Source: JBAZTO01 sp041661865
GTDB lineage: Bacteria; Planctomycetota; Phycisphaerae; SM23-33
Length of the DNA: 64,000 bases
NCBI GenBank assembly: GCA_041661865.1
Contig: JBAZTO010000002.1
Location: forward strand, 1-64,000
Direction: 5' to 3'
Below, in pieces: positions 1-9,065 of the stretch. The notes under the pieces are model-generated. The model did no database searches. It saw only the letters and a list, made by a program, of their open reading frames with translations, and was not told where the DNA came from. How positions within the stretch are numbered: position 1 is the stretch's first letter; the number at the start of each line of letters is the position of its first letter. Made by a program: the position numbers and the translations under genes.

Positions 1-492
1 TGTCATGCCGATGGCCTTTCTAATTGCCTATAAGAGGTCTGGTAACTACTTATATAGCAAATAGTTAGGACATCGGCAACTTATTTATGGGCAAACTGCG
101 TGAAATATGCGGGCTAGATGCGTTCCATCCCGATCATCTTCATGTTGCTTGTTTTCACGCGAATGGCTAATCTGCTCACCCGCGTGGCCAATGCGGTTCT
201 TAGGCACGGTTCTTAGCCGCATCGCGGCGTCTTTCGTAGCCCCGTGCGGGAGCACGGGGTAAGATAGCGAACTGGGCCAGAGCCCCATCGGGGCGTCTTG
301 GGGTAAACGCTGGGAGAAACCCGGACGAACATGTTGCCGTGATGCCCCCCGCGCATTCATTCAGCACAAATAGTTGCTGCCAAGGGGTGGGCTGGCGTGA
401 TATATTTGTTCTGCTCGGCCGGTTCGTCCCGGCGGGCCAAGTTTTCCCAGCCGTGAACGGAGAGCTTTTCGAGGAACTTTCCAGGGAACAGC
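1..492. other. Upstream gap without a convincing gene
   Basis: I see no convincing protein-coding gene here. The short open frames on both strands have no recognisable domain and cross GC-rich hairpins. The stretch holds the structured repeat at 215-299 and must contain the promoter of the sigma factor that follows; no clear sigma-70 boxes were found. Confidence 0.6.
215..299. repeat. Two short hairpin repeats with an ATC loop
   Basis: Two copies of the same small design are visible: a 5-bp stem closed by an ATC loop and followed by GTCTT. The first is GCCGC-ATC-GCGGC (216-228), the second GCCCC-ATC-GGGGC (282-294). The stems differ by compensatory changes while loop and flank are the same. 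Between them is another hairpin, CCCCGTGC-GGGA-GCACGGGG (240-259). This fits a dispersed structured intergenic repeat. Function unknown. Confidence 0.5.
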
Positions 493-1149
493 GTGTCAGA
501 ACGGGCGTCCAAGATAGTGGCGACGGATCGGCCGGGCGGCGTGCCCGCCTCGGCGGCGCGTCCCACAATTGCCTTCGACGACCTGGCCCTGGTCGAGCGG
601 TGCCGCAAGGGCGACATGCAGGCCTTCGGAATGCTGGTGGCCAAGTATCAGGATCGCCTGCTCAACCTGGTCGGCCGGGTGTGCGGGCGCTGGGCCGAGG
701 CCGAGGATCTGGCCCAGGAGGCCTTCCTCAAGGCCCTGGAGAAACTGGGCACCTTTCGCGGGCAGAGCCAGTTCTACACCTGGTTGTTCCGGATCGCGGC
801 CAACCTGGCCCTCTCGCACCGCCGGCATGTCGAGCGGATCAATTTCCGCTCGGTCAATGACGGTGACGAGGCCGTCGGCGGCCAGGCCGCCGGACTGTCG
901 GCCATGCTGGCCCAGCGTCGGCATCCTTCGCCGGAGGCTGCGGCCATGACCGCGGAGACCAGCACGCGGGTGGCGGCGGAGTTGGAAGACCTGGAAGAGC
1001 AGATGCGGATGATTATCATCCTCCGCGACATCGAGGACATGAGTTACGAGGAAATCGCGCAGGTGCTGGACGTGCCGGCCGGCACGGTCAAGAGCCGGCT
1101 CCACCGGGCCCGCTGCCTGCTGAAGGACAAACTGTCGGACCTGGTTTGA
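493..1149 (+). CDS. ECF-type RNA polymerase sigma factor (RpoE-like)
   Basis: Extracytoplasmic-function sigma-70 factor of 218 aa that would direct core RNA polymerase to stress or envelope promoters. Region 2 is clear around residues 30-90 (ERCRKGDMQAFGMLV, then AEDLAQEAFLKALEKLG and the FYTWLFRIAANLALSHRR core helix). Region 4 is near residues 165-215 (MSYEEIAQVLDVPAGTVKSR, a helix-turn-helix). Start is GTG at 493; no in-frame ATG precedes region 2 closely. The stop lies 3 bp before the next gene, a membrane protein with an anti-sigma-like N-terminus, so the two form a sigma/anti-sigma operon. The stress signal cannot be inferred. Confidence 0.93.
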   Translation: MSERASKIVATDRPGGVPASAARPTIAFDDLALVERCRKGDMQAFGMLVAKYQDRLLNLVGRVCGRWAEAEDLAQEAFLKALEKLGTFRGQSQFYTWLFRIAANLALSHRRHVERINFRSVNDGDEAVGGQAAGLSAMLAQRRHPSPEAAAMTAETSTRVAAELEDLEEQMRMIIILRDIEDMSYEEIAQVLDVPAGTVKSRLHRARCLLKDKLSDLV

Positions 1150-1152
1150 TCG

Positions 1153-1998
1153 ATGGACGACGAGAACAAAATACCCGAGGAGTTGTCCGCCTACCTGGAC
1201 GGCGAGCTTTCGCCCGAGCAGGCCGGCGCGCTGGAGGCCCGGCTGGAGCGCGACGCGAGCCTGGCTGCGGCGCTGGCGGGCCTGCGCAAGACGCGGGAAC
1301 TTCTCCACTCGCTGCCGCGCCTGAAGGCCGACGAGGATTTCGCCTCGGCGGTGCTGGAGAAGGCTGAGCGGCAGAATCTGATCGGCCGCTCCCAGCACAG
1401 CGGCGCGAAGTGGCTGTTCAGTTGGACCTCGCTGGCCGCGGCGGCCGTCATGCTGGCGGCGGCGACTGCCGGCCTGATCGTGATCTTGCAGCTTTCTCGC
1501 ACCGAGAGCTTCGAGGAGCGGATGGCCCGCAAGGGCGCTTCGACCCAGTTGAGCATCCCCACGGCGCAGGCGGCGGCCCCCAAGCCGGAGGTCGAGAGTG
1601 ACAAGCCGCCCGGGCCCGAGCTGGCCATGTGGAAGGCCACCGAACAGGATCGGCCCGTGTTCAGCAACGCCACGACCCCGCTCTATGATGGGGCCAAGGA
1701 CCAGAGCTCCCATCCAGCGCGACCTGAGGCAAGTCAACGGGCCAAGAGCCTCGCGGGCGGATCTTCACCGGCGGCTGAGGGCTTGGCTGAACTTCATGCC
1801 GACGAGAAGCTCGCCCAGCAGGCCCCCGCCAGCGGCCCCACCTCGGCCCCCTCGGGACAATCCCAATCGCTGGCCATGCAGCGAATCCTCACCAGGCTGG
1901 GGCTGGGTAGGATAATGCAGCAGCAGGCCAGCCAGCCCGTCACCCGGCAGGATACTCCGCGCGAGGCGGCGGCGCCGGCCAACAGGCAACCCAAGTAG
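1153..1998 (+). CDS. Putative membrane-bound anti-sigma factor
   Basis: 281-aa protein that probably sequesters the adjacent ECF sigma factor. The N-terminal 75 residues are acidic and helical (ELSAYLDGELSPEQ, ARLERDASLAAALAGL), typical of anti-sigma domains, but the HxxxCxxC zinc site of the ZAS family is absent. One transmembrane helix lies near residues 92-113 (SLAAAAVMLAAATAGLIVIL). The remaining 160 residues are Pro/Ala/Gln-rich low complexity and are probably periplasmic. Only 3 bp separate it from the sigma gene. The role rests on context and fold-like composition, not on a conserved catalytic motif. Confidence 0.75.
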   Translation: MDDENKIPEELSAYLDGELSPEQAGALEARLERDASLAAALAGLRKTRELLHSLPRLKADEDFASAVLEKAERQNLIGRSQHSGAKWLFSWTSLAAAAVMLAAATAGLIVILQLSRTESFEERMARKGASTQLSIPTAQAAAPKPEVESDKPPGPELAMWKATEQDRPVFSNATTPLYDGAKDQSSHPARPEASQRAKSLAGGSSPAAEGLAELHADEKLAQQAPASGPTSAPSGQSQSLAMQRILTRLGLGRIMQQQASQPVTRQDTPREAAAPANRQPK

Positions 1999-2062
1999 GC
2001 CCGCCGCGGGCGCCCACAGCCACCTCCCGGCCGGGCAGACCTATCCACCCGGCAGTTTAATG

Positions 2063-2089
2063 TTGAACAGGCGGCTGGGGCGTTATAAT
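2063..2089 (+). promoter_or_regulatory. Candidate sigma-70 promoter for ispA-dxs
   Basis: TTGAAC at 2063-2068 and a perfect TATAAT at 2084-2089, spaced 15 bp (slightly short), lie in the 162-bp gap upstream of ispA. This suggests the isoprenoid genes are transcribed separately from the sigma/anti-sigma pair. Confidence 0.45.
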
Positions 2090-2160
2090 GGCCGTTTTCG
2101 TACTCCATTGGATCCCATGAACAACATTGACTGACCGCCAACGCCGACGCGGCTTGCAAA

Positions 2161-3054
2161 ATGACAGATACCGTCGATGACAGACTGGTGGCCTTGCTGT
2201 CCCCTTACGCCGCCTGTGCCGAGGAGGATCTGCGTCTTTGGCTCATCGAGCCGGGCGTGCCGTCCACCCTGGCTGAGGCGATGCGGTACTGCGTCCTCTC
2301 GGGCGGCAAGCGGCTCAGGCCGGCCCTGGTCCTGATGGCCGCGCAGGCCCTGGGCGCGGATGCGCGGGATGAACTGCCCCGCCGGGCCGCCGTGGCCATC
2401 GAGATGGTCCACTGCTACAGCCTGGTGCATGACGACCTGCCGGCGATGGACGACGACAAGCTTCGCCGCGGCCTGCCCACGGCGCATGTGAAGTTCGGCC
2501 AGGCTATGGCGATCCTGGCCGGCGACGCGCTGCTGACGCGGGCCTTCGGCGTGTTGGCCGAGGCGGACTCGGGCCCGACGGCCCTGTTGTGCGGCGAGTT
2601 GGCGGGCGCCGCGGGCCCATCGGGCATGATCGCCGGGCAGGTGGCCGATATGGACCTCTGCCCCCTGCCGGCGGGGCTGGAAGGCCTGGAGTACATCCAC
2701 CTGCGCAAGACCGCGGCGCTGATTCGCTCGGCGGTGCGGATGGGCGCGCTGGCCGCCGGCGCCGACGCGGCCACGCTCTCGGCCCTGAGCAATTACGGGC
2801 GATCGCTGGGGCTGGCCTTCCAGCTCATTGACGATCTGCTGGACGTGCTGGGCGAGTCGCAGAAAATGGGCAAGGCCACCGGCAAGGACGCCCAGGCCGG
2901 CAAGAAGACGCATGCGGCGCAGATCGGCCTGGACGGAGCCCGGCAACTTGGCGAGCGACTGACCTCCGCGGCCCGGTCGGCGCTGGAGCCGCTGGGGCCC
3001 TCGCTCCAGCCCCTGCGGCTGCTGGCGCAGTTGCTGGCAGAGCGCACGCACTAG
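2161..3054 (+). CDS. ispA: Polyprenyl (farnesyl/geranylgeranyl) diphosphate synthase
   Basis: Trans-isoprenyl diphosphate synthase of 297 aa, which condenses IPP with allylic diphosphates. The first aspartate-rich motif is VHDDLPAMDDDKLRRG (about residues 90-105) and the second is FQLIDDLLDV (about 221-230). The conserved GGKRLRP is near residue 47, and KKTHAAQIGLDGAR fits the C-terminal lysine-rich segment. The length is that of short-chain synthases (IspA class). The next gene, 51 bp downstream, encodes DXP synthase, an arrangement often seen in bacteria, so the pair supplies MEP-pathway precursors for quinones, carotenoids or hopanoids. Product chain length (C15 or C20) cannot be set from sequence alone. 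Confidence 0.93.
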   Translation: MTDTVDDRLVALLSPYAACAEEDLRLWLIEPGVPSTLAEAMRYCVLSGGKRLRPALVLMAAQALGADARDELPRRAAVAIEMVHCYSLVHDDLPAMDDDKLRRGLPTAHVKFGQAMAILAGDALLTRAFGVLAEADSGPTALLCGELAGAAGPSGMIAGQVADMDLCPLPAGLEGLEYIHLRKTAALIRSAVRMGALAAGADAATLSALSNYGRSLGLAFQLIDDLLDVLGESQKMGKATGKDAQAGKKTHAAQIGLDGARQLGERLTSAARSALEPLGPSLQPLRLLAQLLAERTH

Positions 3055-3105
3055 CCGTCGGTTTTTGAACTGCGGTACGATACGATTGTGTGAGTAAGGA
3101 TTAAG

Positions 3106-4998
3106 ATGACACCCGAAGACAGATTGCTCGACCGCATCACCAACCCCCACCAGCTTCGGCGGCTGGAAGAGGGCGATCTCAAGCGTCTGGCCCAGGAGCT
3201 GCGGGAACTGATCGTGGAGGTGGTCTCCAAGCGCGGCGGACACCTGGCCAGCAACTTGGGCATCGCCGAGCTGACCATCGCGCTGCACTACGTCTTTGAC
3301 TTCTCTGCCGACCGCCTGCTGTGGGACGTGGGGCATCAGTGTTATGCCCACAAGATCCTCACCGGCCGGGCTGAGCAGTTCAACTCCCTCCGCCAGGCCG
3401 ACGGGTTGAGCGGTTTTCCCGCTCCCAGCGAAAGCCCCTACGACCTCTTTGCCACCGGCCACGCCGGAACGGCCATCTCGACGGCGGCGGGCCTGGCCCT
3501 GGCCGACCAGGCCTGCGGACGCGACAGCCGGACGGTCGCCGTCGTCGGCGACGGCAGCATCGTCAACGGCCTGTCGCTGGAGGGCCTGAACAACTCCTCC
3601 CTGCTCAAGCGCCAGTTCTTAATCATCCTCAACGACAATTCCATGGCCATCGATCGCACACATGGAGCGATGGCCGGCGTACTCGACCGCATCCGCACCA
3701 GCAACACCTACGGCGACATCCGCCAGTCCACCGAGCAACTGCTTCAGCGCCTGCCCCTGGGCGAGGAGATCAACGAGGCCCTGCGGAGCCTCAAGGCCGG
3801 GCTCAAGACCACCCTCCACGGCGGCAAGGTTTTCGAGGCCCTGGGCTTTGAGTACTTCGGCCCCGTCGACGGGCACGATATCCACAGCCTCATCGGCATC
3901 CTGCGGCGTCTGGCGCGGCTGAACAGGCCCGCACTGCTGCACGTGCACACGCAGAAAGGCCGGGGCTGCCAGTACGCCGTCGAGGATCCCTGCCGCTTCC
4001 ACAGTCCCTCGGCCTACACGGTCCAGGGCGGCAAGGCGATCTTCCCCACCCGCCCGCGGCCGACGTGGACGGCGGTCTTCGGCAAGGCGCTGGTGGAGGC
4101 GGGCAAGCGAAACGAAAAAGTCGTGGCCATCACGGCTGCCATGCCCGACGGCACGGGCCTGGACAAGTTCCGCGCCGCCTTCCCCGAGCGGCACTTCGAT
4201 GTCGGGATCAGCGAAGGCCACGCGCTGGCGATGGCAGCGGGCCTGGCCAGGGGCGGCCTGCGCCCGGTGGTGGCGATCTATTCCACCTTCATGCAGCGGG
4301 CCATGGACCAGGTCTTCCAGGAACTTTCGCTCCAGAACCTCCCCGTGGTTCTGTGCATGGACCGCGCCGGACTGGTCGGCAGCGACGGCGCCGTGCATCA
4401 CGGCTTCCTGGATGTCGCATTCCTGCGCTCGCTGCCGAACATGGTTCTGATGGCCCCCGCCGACGCCGCGGAGATGTCGGCGGCGATGGACTTCGCCCTG
4501 ACGCTGGAATGCCCCTCGGCCATCCGCTACCCGCGCGACGAGGTGGCCGGCGACCTGGCGGAAGATTGCCCGCCGTTCGTGCTGGGCAAGGCCAGCCTGG
4601 TCCGGCCCGGCAACGATGCCACCATCCTGGCCTACGGCACGATGACCGAAGTGGCGCTGGAAGCCGCCGACGCGCTGCAGCGAGACGACGGTCTGGCGGT
4701 GGCGGTGGTCAACGCACGCTTCGCCAAGCCGCTGGACGCGGGATTGATTACCGGCCTGATCGCCTCGGGCAAGCCGCTCATCGTCGTCGAAGACCACGCC
4801 ATTATCGGCGGCTTCGGCTCGTCAGTGCTGGAGTTGGCCAGTGCCGCGCGACTGGATGCCTCGCACGTTCGCCTGATGGGTCTGCCCGACCGTTTCATTG
4901 CGCATGCCACCCGTCAGGAGCAATTGGCCGAGGTCGGCCTGGATGCCGCACACGTCGCCGCGGTCGTCAAGGAATGTGTCGCCGCGCCGGCGGATTGA
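3106..4998 (+). CDS. dxs: 1-deoxy-D-xylulose-5-phosphate synthase
   Basis: Thiamine-diphosphate enzyme, first step of the MEP pathway (pyruvate + glyceraldehyde-3-phosphate to DXP + CO2); 630 aa, normal for the family. N-terminal motifs: RGGHLASNLGIAELTIALHY, WDVGHQCYAHKILTGR, and the TPP/Mg motif GDGSIVNGLSLEGLNN (about residues 147-162) followed by LNDNSMAID. The central pyrimidine-binding part shows FDVGISEGHALAMAAGLA, and the C-terminal part SGKPLIVVEDHAIIGGFGS. The ATG at 3106 follows an AAGGA ribosome-binding site. It forms an apparent operon with ispA. Confidence 0.96.
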   Translation: MTPEDRLLDRITNPHQLRRLEEGDLKRLAQELRELIVEVVSKRGGHLASNLGIAELTIALHYVFDFSADRLLWDVGHQCYAHKILTGRAEQFNSLRQADGLSGFPAPSESPYDLFATGHAGTAISTAAGLALADQACGRDSRTVAVVGDGSIVNGLSLEGLNNSSLLKRQFLIILNDNSMAIDRTHGAMAGVLDRIRTSNTYGDIRQSTEQLLQRLPLGEEINEALRSLKAGLKTTLHGGKVFEALGFEYFGPVDGHDIHSLIGILRRLARLNRPALLHVHTQKGRGCQYAVEDPCRFHSPSAYTVQGGKAIFPTRPRPTWTAVFGKALVEAGKRNEKVVAITAAMPDGTGLDKFRAAFPERHFDVGISEGHALAMAAGLARGGLRPVVAIYSTFMQRAMDQVFQELSLQNLPVVLCMDRAGLVGSDGAVHHGFLDVAFLRSLPNMVLMAPADAAEMSAAMDFALTLECPSAIRYPRDEVAGDLAEDCPPFVLGKASLVRPGNDATILAYGTMTEVALEAADALQRDDGLAVAVVNARFAKPLDAGLITGLIASGKPLIVVEDHAIIGGFGSSVLELASAARLDASHVRLMGLPDRFIAHATRQEQLAEVGLDAAHVAAVVKECVAAPAD

Positions 4999-5013
4999 GG
5001 CCGCAACAGCGGT

Positions 5014-5517
5014 TCAGGGCCTGCTGCTGTCGCTGGGTGGTGAGACGACTTCGGTGCAATCCAGGAAGCCGTTGCGGAAAGGCAGTTCGCCGATCTTCCC
5101 CACGCGGCGATTCTTTTCCGCCCCGTCAGGATACAGCAGCAGCGTGGTGGGCACGTCCTGGATGCGGTACTTCCGGGCCACCGGATCGTTTGTCCCGCGC
5201 AGGCCCACGTGAACGGTCAGGAAGTTGCCTTCCGTCAGTGCCTTGGTGTTCTTGGGGAACGTGTTGCGGACCATGTCGCGCCCGATCTCGCTGGGCGGAA
5301 TGCTGTCGAAGAGGACCACCAACGAACGATTCTCCTTGCCGGCCTGGGCCAGGGTGGCGTCGAGGTTCTGGTTCCAGCTCTTCAGCATCGGGTCGCTCCG
5401 CTGAAGCATGTAGACCAGGAAGATCGCGCCCAACACCAAGGCCAGGAAGATCAGTTTCGCGCGATGGTCTTGCGGCTTGGCCGGAGGTTGCTGCGTCGGG
5501 TTCTGGTCGCTCATCAT
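5014..5517 (-). CDS. Membrane-anchored thioredoxin-like protein lacking CXXC
   Basis: About 167 aa counted from the MMSDQNP start (two tandem ATGs at 5517 and 5514; an upstream in-frame ATG at 5595 is less likely). A single transmembrane helix lies near residues 20-40 (LIFLALVLGAIFLVYML). The rest resembles a thioredoxin fold: SLVVLFDSIP, then a cis-proline-like DVPTTLLLYPDG. At the usual CXXC position the sequence is SIPPSEIG, so disulfide exchange is unlikely. It sits convergent to dxs and just downstream of the SGNH hydrolase gene on the same strand. Possible roles are a chaperone or redox-inactive binding module; the function is not known. Confidence 0.65.
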   Translation of the reverse strand: MMSDQNPTQQPPAKPQDHRAKLIFLALVLGAIFLVYMLQRSDPMLKSWNQNLDATLAQAGKENRSLVVLFDSIPPSEIGRDMVRNTFPKNTKALTEGNFLTVHVGLRGTNDPVARKYRIQDVPTTLLLYPDGAEKNRRVGKIGELPFRNGFLDCTEVVSPPSDSSRP

Positions 5518-5595
5518 GGCCGATTTCTCTCCCTGGGTTTCTACGTACTGTATCGGCATGTGGCGGGGCAATCCATCAGGCCCGCAGCGCGGCAA

Positions 5596-6858
5596 TCACT
5601 GGCTCGTCGAAGAGGTCGGAACCTTGCCGGCCTTGGCCAGGACCTCGTACCACATGTCGCCCATGAACGCCATCCGGTCAGCCTTGGGATGGGCTGGATC
5701 CTGACCATACCAATAATCCCGGTCATGGGAGAAAGCCTCAAAAAAGTTCGGGCCCTTCGACAGGCCTCGGGCGGCGATCAACTGTTCGACCCGGCCGCAA
5801 TAGGCTGTGAGACATTCCTTGGCGCCCGGCCAGTAGTCGAACGATGGGCGGGCGATGAAGATATCCGCAGGCGCAGCATGGTAATCCTTCACGAGGATGT
5901 CCACGATGGCCGCGAGATTTCGTCCGAAATCCTCGGGGCTGACCTTGGCACGCTCGTCGTTGACGCCCAGGTGGATCAGCCACAGCGTCGGGGCCAATTG
6001 CCGCATCCGCTGCTGCCAGTTCAGGTCGCTCTTCATCAATTCCAGGTACTGGCCGGTCGTGATGCCGCCCCAACCCTCGTTGGCGATGAACACCGGCTGC
6101 CCCCACGCCAGCGAGAGCAGGTCGTTGAGGCGGGGCATCCAACTGGCGAAGGTGTTGACCGACGGCAGATGAATGTGCGTCGTCGGGGCATACTGCGGGA
6201 AGTTGCGGCGATCCCTGGACCCTGCCTCGGCGGGGAAGTCCCAGGCTGACAGATTGGCCCCCTCGGGTTTCATGAAGGCGGCGCTGAAGTAGCCCTCGGT
6301 GAGGCTGTCGCCGAGGGCGGCGATGACGGCGCCCACGCCGATCCGCCGATAGACCTTTTTTCCCATCTCCTTGCCGGCAGAGTCAAAGGCGACCGCGGTC
6401 AAGTCGTACTCCCCGCCCTCCAGGCCGGCAAAGCGGACGGCCGGGGCGGCGGGTGTCAGCGTCTTGGCGCCAAGGGACCCCTTGGGCCCCGACAAGGTCG
6501 CGACGATCCGGGCCAAACCGGCCAAGCCTGAGCCGGCGAAGTCGGCAGAGATTTCCAGATCGCGCGACGACTGAATATACGGTAGCGTGTAGAAGCCTTT
6601 GACGTCCTTGACCGTCAGGAAAAGCACACCCGCCTCCAGGTCCGGCCGAAGCGTTCCTCGCCCGATCCGCAGGAGCATCCCCTGCTCCGACGGCTGGGTG
6701 GCAGGGTCCAGCGAGATGACCGGCGGGCTCTGGGGAAAGGAGGTGGCAGCGGGAGAAGTTGATGCGGCAAGACTCTGGCCCAAGGTCAGCTTGGCAATAA
6801 TGGCTGCCGCCGCCGCGGAGGCCAGCTTGATCAGGTCACGTCGGGACATGGCGCTCAT
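5596..6858 (-). CDS. Tat-exported SGNH/GDSL-family hydrolase
   Basis: About 420 aa. The N-terminus MSAMSRRDLIKLASAAAAA is a twin-arginine signal peptide. SGNH blocks are visible in the C-terminal half: GDSLTEGYFS (block I, nucleophile Ser), NEGWGGITTG (block II), LIHLGVNDE (block III, Asn) and DPAHPKADR (block V, Asp/His pair). The N-terminal 170 residues are beta-rich (RFAGLEGGEYDLTAVAFDSA). Start at 6858 is preferred over 6891 because GAGG precedes it and it places the RR motif near the N-terminus. Substrate is probably an ester in a cell-surface or dietary glycan, as for many exported SGNH enzymes of planctomycetes, but it cannot be named. Confidence 0.82.
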   Translation of the reverse strand: MSAMSRRDLIKLASAAAAAIIAKLTLGQSLAASTSPAATSFPQSPPVISLDPATQPSEQGMLLRIGRGTLRPDLEAGVLFLTVKDVKGFYTLPYIQSSRDLEISADFAGSGLAGLARIVATLSGPKGSLGAKTLTPAAPAVRFAGLEGGEYDLTAVAFDSAGKEMGKKVYRRIGVGAVIAALGDSLTEGYFSAAFMKPEGANLSAWDFPAEAGSRDRRNFPQYAPTTHIHLPSVNTFASWMPRLNDLLSLAWGQPVFIANEGWGGITTGQYLELMKSDLNWQQRMRQLAPTLWLIHLGVNDERAKVSPEDFGRNLAAIVDILVKDYHAAPADIFIARPSFDYWPGAKECLTAYCGRVEQLIAARGLSKGPNFFEAFSHDRDYWYGQDPAHPKADRMAFMGDMWYEVLAKAGKVPTSSTSQ

Positions 6859-6918
6859 GGGAAGACCTCGCGTGTTTGCATGAACTGTCATGCCTGGGTC
6901 GTAAATCCTAGCGCCGTC

Positions 6919-8952
6919 TCAGCCGCCGGGCAAGATGCGGTACAGAGGCGGCTGGGTGTTGGTGACGGCGTAGTAGATGGCGCCGATGGCCATGAAGATC
7001 AGCCCGCCCAGCAGGTCGCCGGCGATCACGCCGATCATGAAGATCTTTCCGGTTCGATAGGCCGGCGCCCCGCCCAGGCCCGCAACGGCAGTTTTGACCA
7101 TCCAGCCCAGCAGGAAGGAGGGCGCAAACTGGGCGGTGGCCCACGTCCCCATGACGATGAAGATGAGCGGGTGCAGCGGCCACCAGGAAGCCCGCAGACG
7201 GAGCAGGCTGAAAAGGCAGACTGCCGCGAAGCCCGCGCCGGCCCAGCCCAGGAACGCGGGGTTGGGCGACATGTGCGTAATGCGTTGCACGGGCGAGAGG
7301 GCCTTGGACTCTTCGAGCAGGTTGGACAGGGACAGCTTGCGTATTTCCTGGCTGGCGGCGTCGAAAGGCATCTTGGGCGCCCCTATTGTCGGCCAGCTTT
7401 CGCCGTTGACGGTGCCGTAGTTGTAGTCGGCCCACAGGGCCACCGGCACCGCCACCGCGATGGCCAGCGCCAAGGCGCCGGCGGTTGCCCAGCCGATGCG
7501 GGCGGGACGGACCTTCATGTCGTCGCACAGGCGGAAGCCGTTGACCAGGAAGGGCATGAGGCTCTCGTGAGGGCCCATCGTGGTTATCAGCGCCAGCATG
7601 CCCAGGATGAGAATGCCCGCGGGCCCCAGGGCCTCGATGCCCAGAAGGGCCAGGATCACGCCCGTGGGCTGCCAGGCCACCCCAGCCAGGATCAACCCGC
7701 CTTCGGCGTTCATCCGCGAGATGATCAGGTAGATCATCAGCGTCAGGGCCACCACCGGCAGAGCCAGTGTCCAGTCCAGGCCCAGACGTACCAGGATGGC
7801 GACGACGCCGGCCACGCACAACAAGAGGATTCGGCAGGCCCAGACAGCATAGGGGTAGACCTGGTCGCCCCCTTTGCCGCCGATCAGCGCGCGGCGAAGA
7901 ATTTGCCAGTAGTACCGCCGGCCGATGTAGGCCAGCATCAGGACAAAGGCCAGCCCGCTGCCAAACCGCTGCCAGTCGAAGCTGCCGCCGTGGAGCTGGT
8001 CGGAGTTAAAGGAGACATTGTTCTGCACGCAGATGATGGCGGCGGCGATGAAGATTACCTGCGAGATGGCCAGGCTCAGGCCTATATCCGAGGCCAGGAA
8101 GAACACGAACGCCACAGCCGTCGGGAAAATGGCGGGCTTGAGCGTCACATACGACCAGGGAACCTTGTGAAGCACGCTGTACTGTTCGCCCAGAGGCCCC
8201 AGGTCAAACGACAGGGGAATCTCGACACTGTTGGGATACCACACGGCGATGCCGTTGACGATCCGTATGGCCAGCACAATGCCCAGACCCAGCCAGAACA
8301 TCCTGTTGCGCAGGATTCCGCGCGAGGACTCCTCCCCCAGGATTGAGGCGGTGAAGTCCACCACTGGGTATCGCAGGCGCTCGTGGTAGGCCCACTGGCG
8401 ATGCACGATCAGGGCCAGGCAGATGGACGCGACGCCCAGCAGGAAGATGATCGGCAGCCAGGTCAGCAGCGGCGCCTGCCAGAGATCCCACGGCACCTGG
8501 TCGACGCTGATGGGCTGGCCCGGCGAGCCCCTGCCGACATAGAAACCGTCAGCCACCCGCTCGTTGTATTGCCCGCCACCCGGCAGCATCGAGGGCGGCA
8601 GGTAATCCATCACGCCGGTCTTCTTCCAGCCGACTTCCTTGGGCATGAATGTCGCCGGCATGCCCAGCGCGCGGGTGAAAAACCGCATCATGCCGCTGCC
8701 GGGGATGGTGCAGCCGGCGAACATGAGGGTCACGACCACTGCCAGCTCCGCCGGCCGAAATCGCAGACTCCTGCCCAGGGCGGCCAGCAGCGGGTTGATC
8801 AGGATCACCGCCAGCAACAACGGCCCAAACACGATGATCGGAAAGTGATTGCCCACGACCTGGTTGAGCCTGAAGACATGGTCGTTGAAGTAGCCGCCGG
8901 CGGCGATGAAGATCGCCCCGGCAAGACCCAGAATGATGGCGCGTAATGTCAT
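6919..8952 (-). CDS. Large multi-TM protein, OPT/DUF6785-like
   Basis: 677-aa integral membrane protein with about 14 hydrophobic helices, starting MTLRAIILGLAGAIFIAAGG. It resembles the large planctomycete and Lentisphaerae membrane proteins annotated DUF6785/DUF6784, which are distantly related to oligopeptide transporters (OPT); this assignment is from memory of the family's pattern (N-terminal NDHVFRLNQVVGNHFP, the internal FAGCTIPGSGMM). A soluble loop near residues 110-150 contains GWKKTGVMDYLPPSMLPGG. The ATG at 8952 is the only start that keeps the first helix. It sits next to the SGNH hydrolase gene on the same strand, 60 bp upstream, so the two may be co-expressed. Transport substrate unknown. 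Confidence 0.65.
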   Translation of the reverse strand: MTLRAIILGLAGAIFIAAGGYFNDHVFRLNQVVGNHFPIIVFGPLLLAVILINPLLAALGRSLRFRPAELAVVVTLMFAGCTIPGSGMMRFFTRALGMPATFMPKEVGWKKTGVMDYLPPSMLPGGGQYNERVADGFYVGRGSPGQPISVDQVPWDLWQAPLLTWLPIIFLLGVASICLALIVHRQWAYHERLRYPVVDFTASILGEESSRGILRNRMFWLGLGIVLAIRIVNGIAVWYPNSVEIPLSFDLGPLGEQYSVLHKVPWSYVTLKPAIFPTAVAFVFFLASDIGLSLAISQVIFIAAAIICVQNNVSFNSDQLHGGSFDWQRFGSGLAFVLMLAYIGRRYYWQILRRALIGGKGGDQVYPYAVWACRILLLCVAGVVAILVRLGLDWTLALPVVALTLMIYLIISRMNAEGGLILAGVAWQPTGVILALLGIEALGPAGILILGMLALITTMGPHESLMPFLVNGFRLCDDMKVRPARIGWATAGALALAIAVAVPVALWADYNYGTVNGESWPTIGAPKMPFDAASQEIRKLSLSNLLEESKALSPVQRITHMSPNPAFLGWAGAGFAAVCLFSLLRLRASWWPLHPLIFIVMGTWATAQFAPSFLLGWMVKTAVAGLGGAPAYRTGKIFMIGVIAGDLLGGLIFMAIGAIYYAVTNTQPPLYRILPGG

Positions 8953-9065
8953 GGGCAGGCGATCCTACAATAAATCGCACACGATGAGAAGCCTGTCGGG
9001 AAATTGGGATGCCGCGACCTTCGATTGGTCTAAACTCCCCGAAGAGATATGGCGATCTAACCTTA

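Noticed and set aside
496..1737. Minus-strand 413-codon frame over the sigma and anti-sigma genes
   Set aside because: Antisense to a conserved sigma factor, with composition typical of shadow frames.
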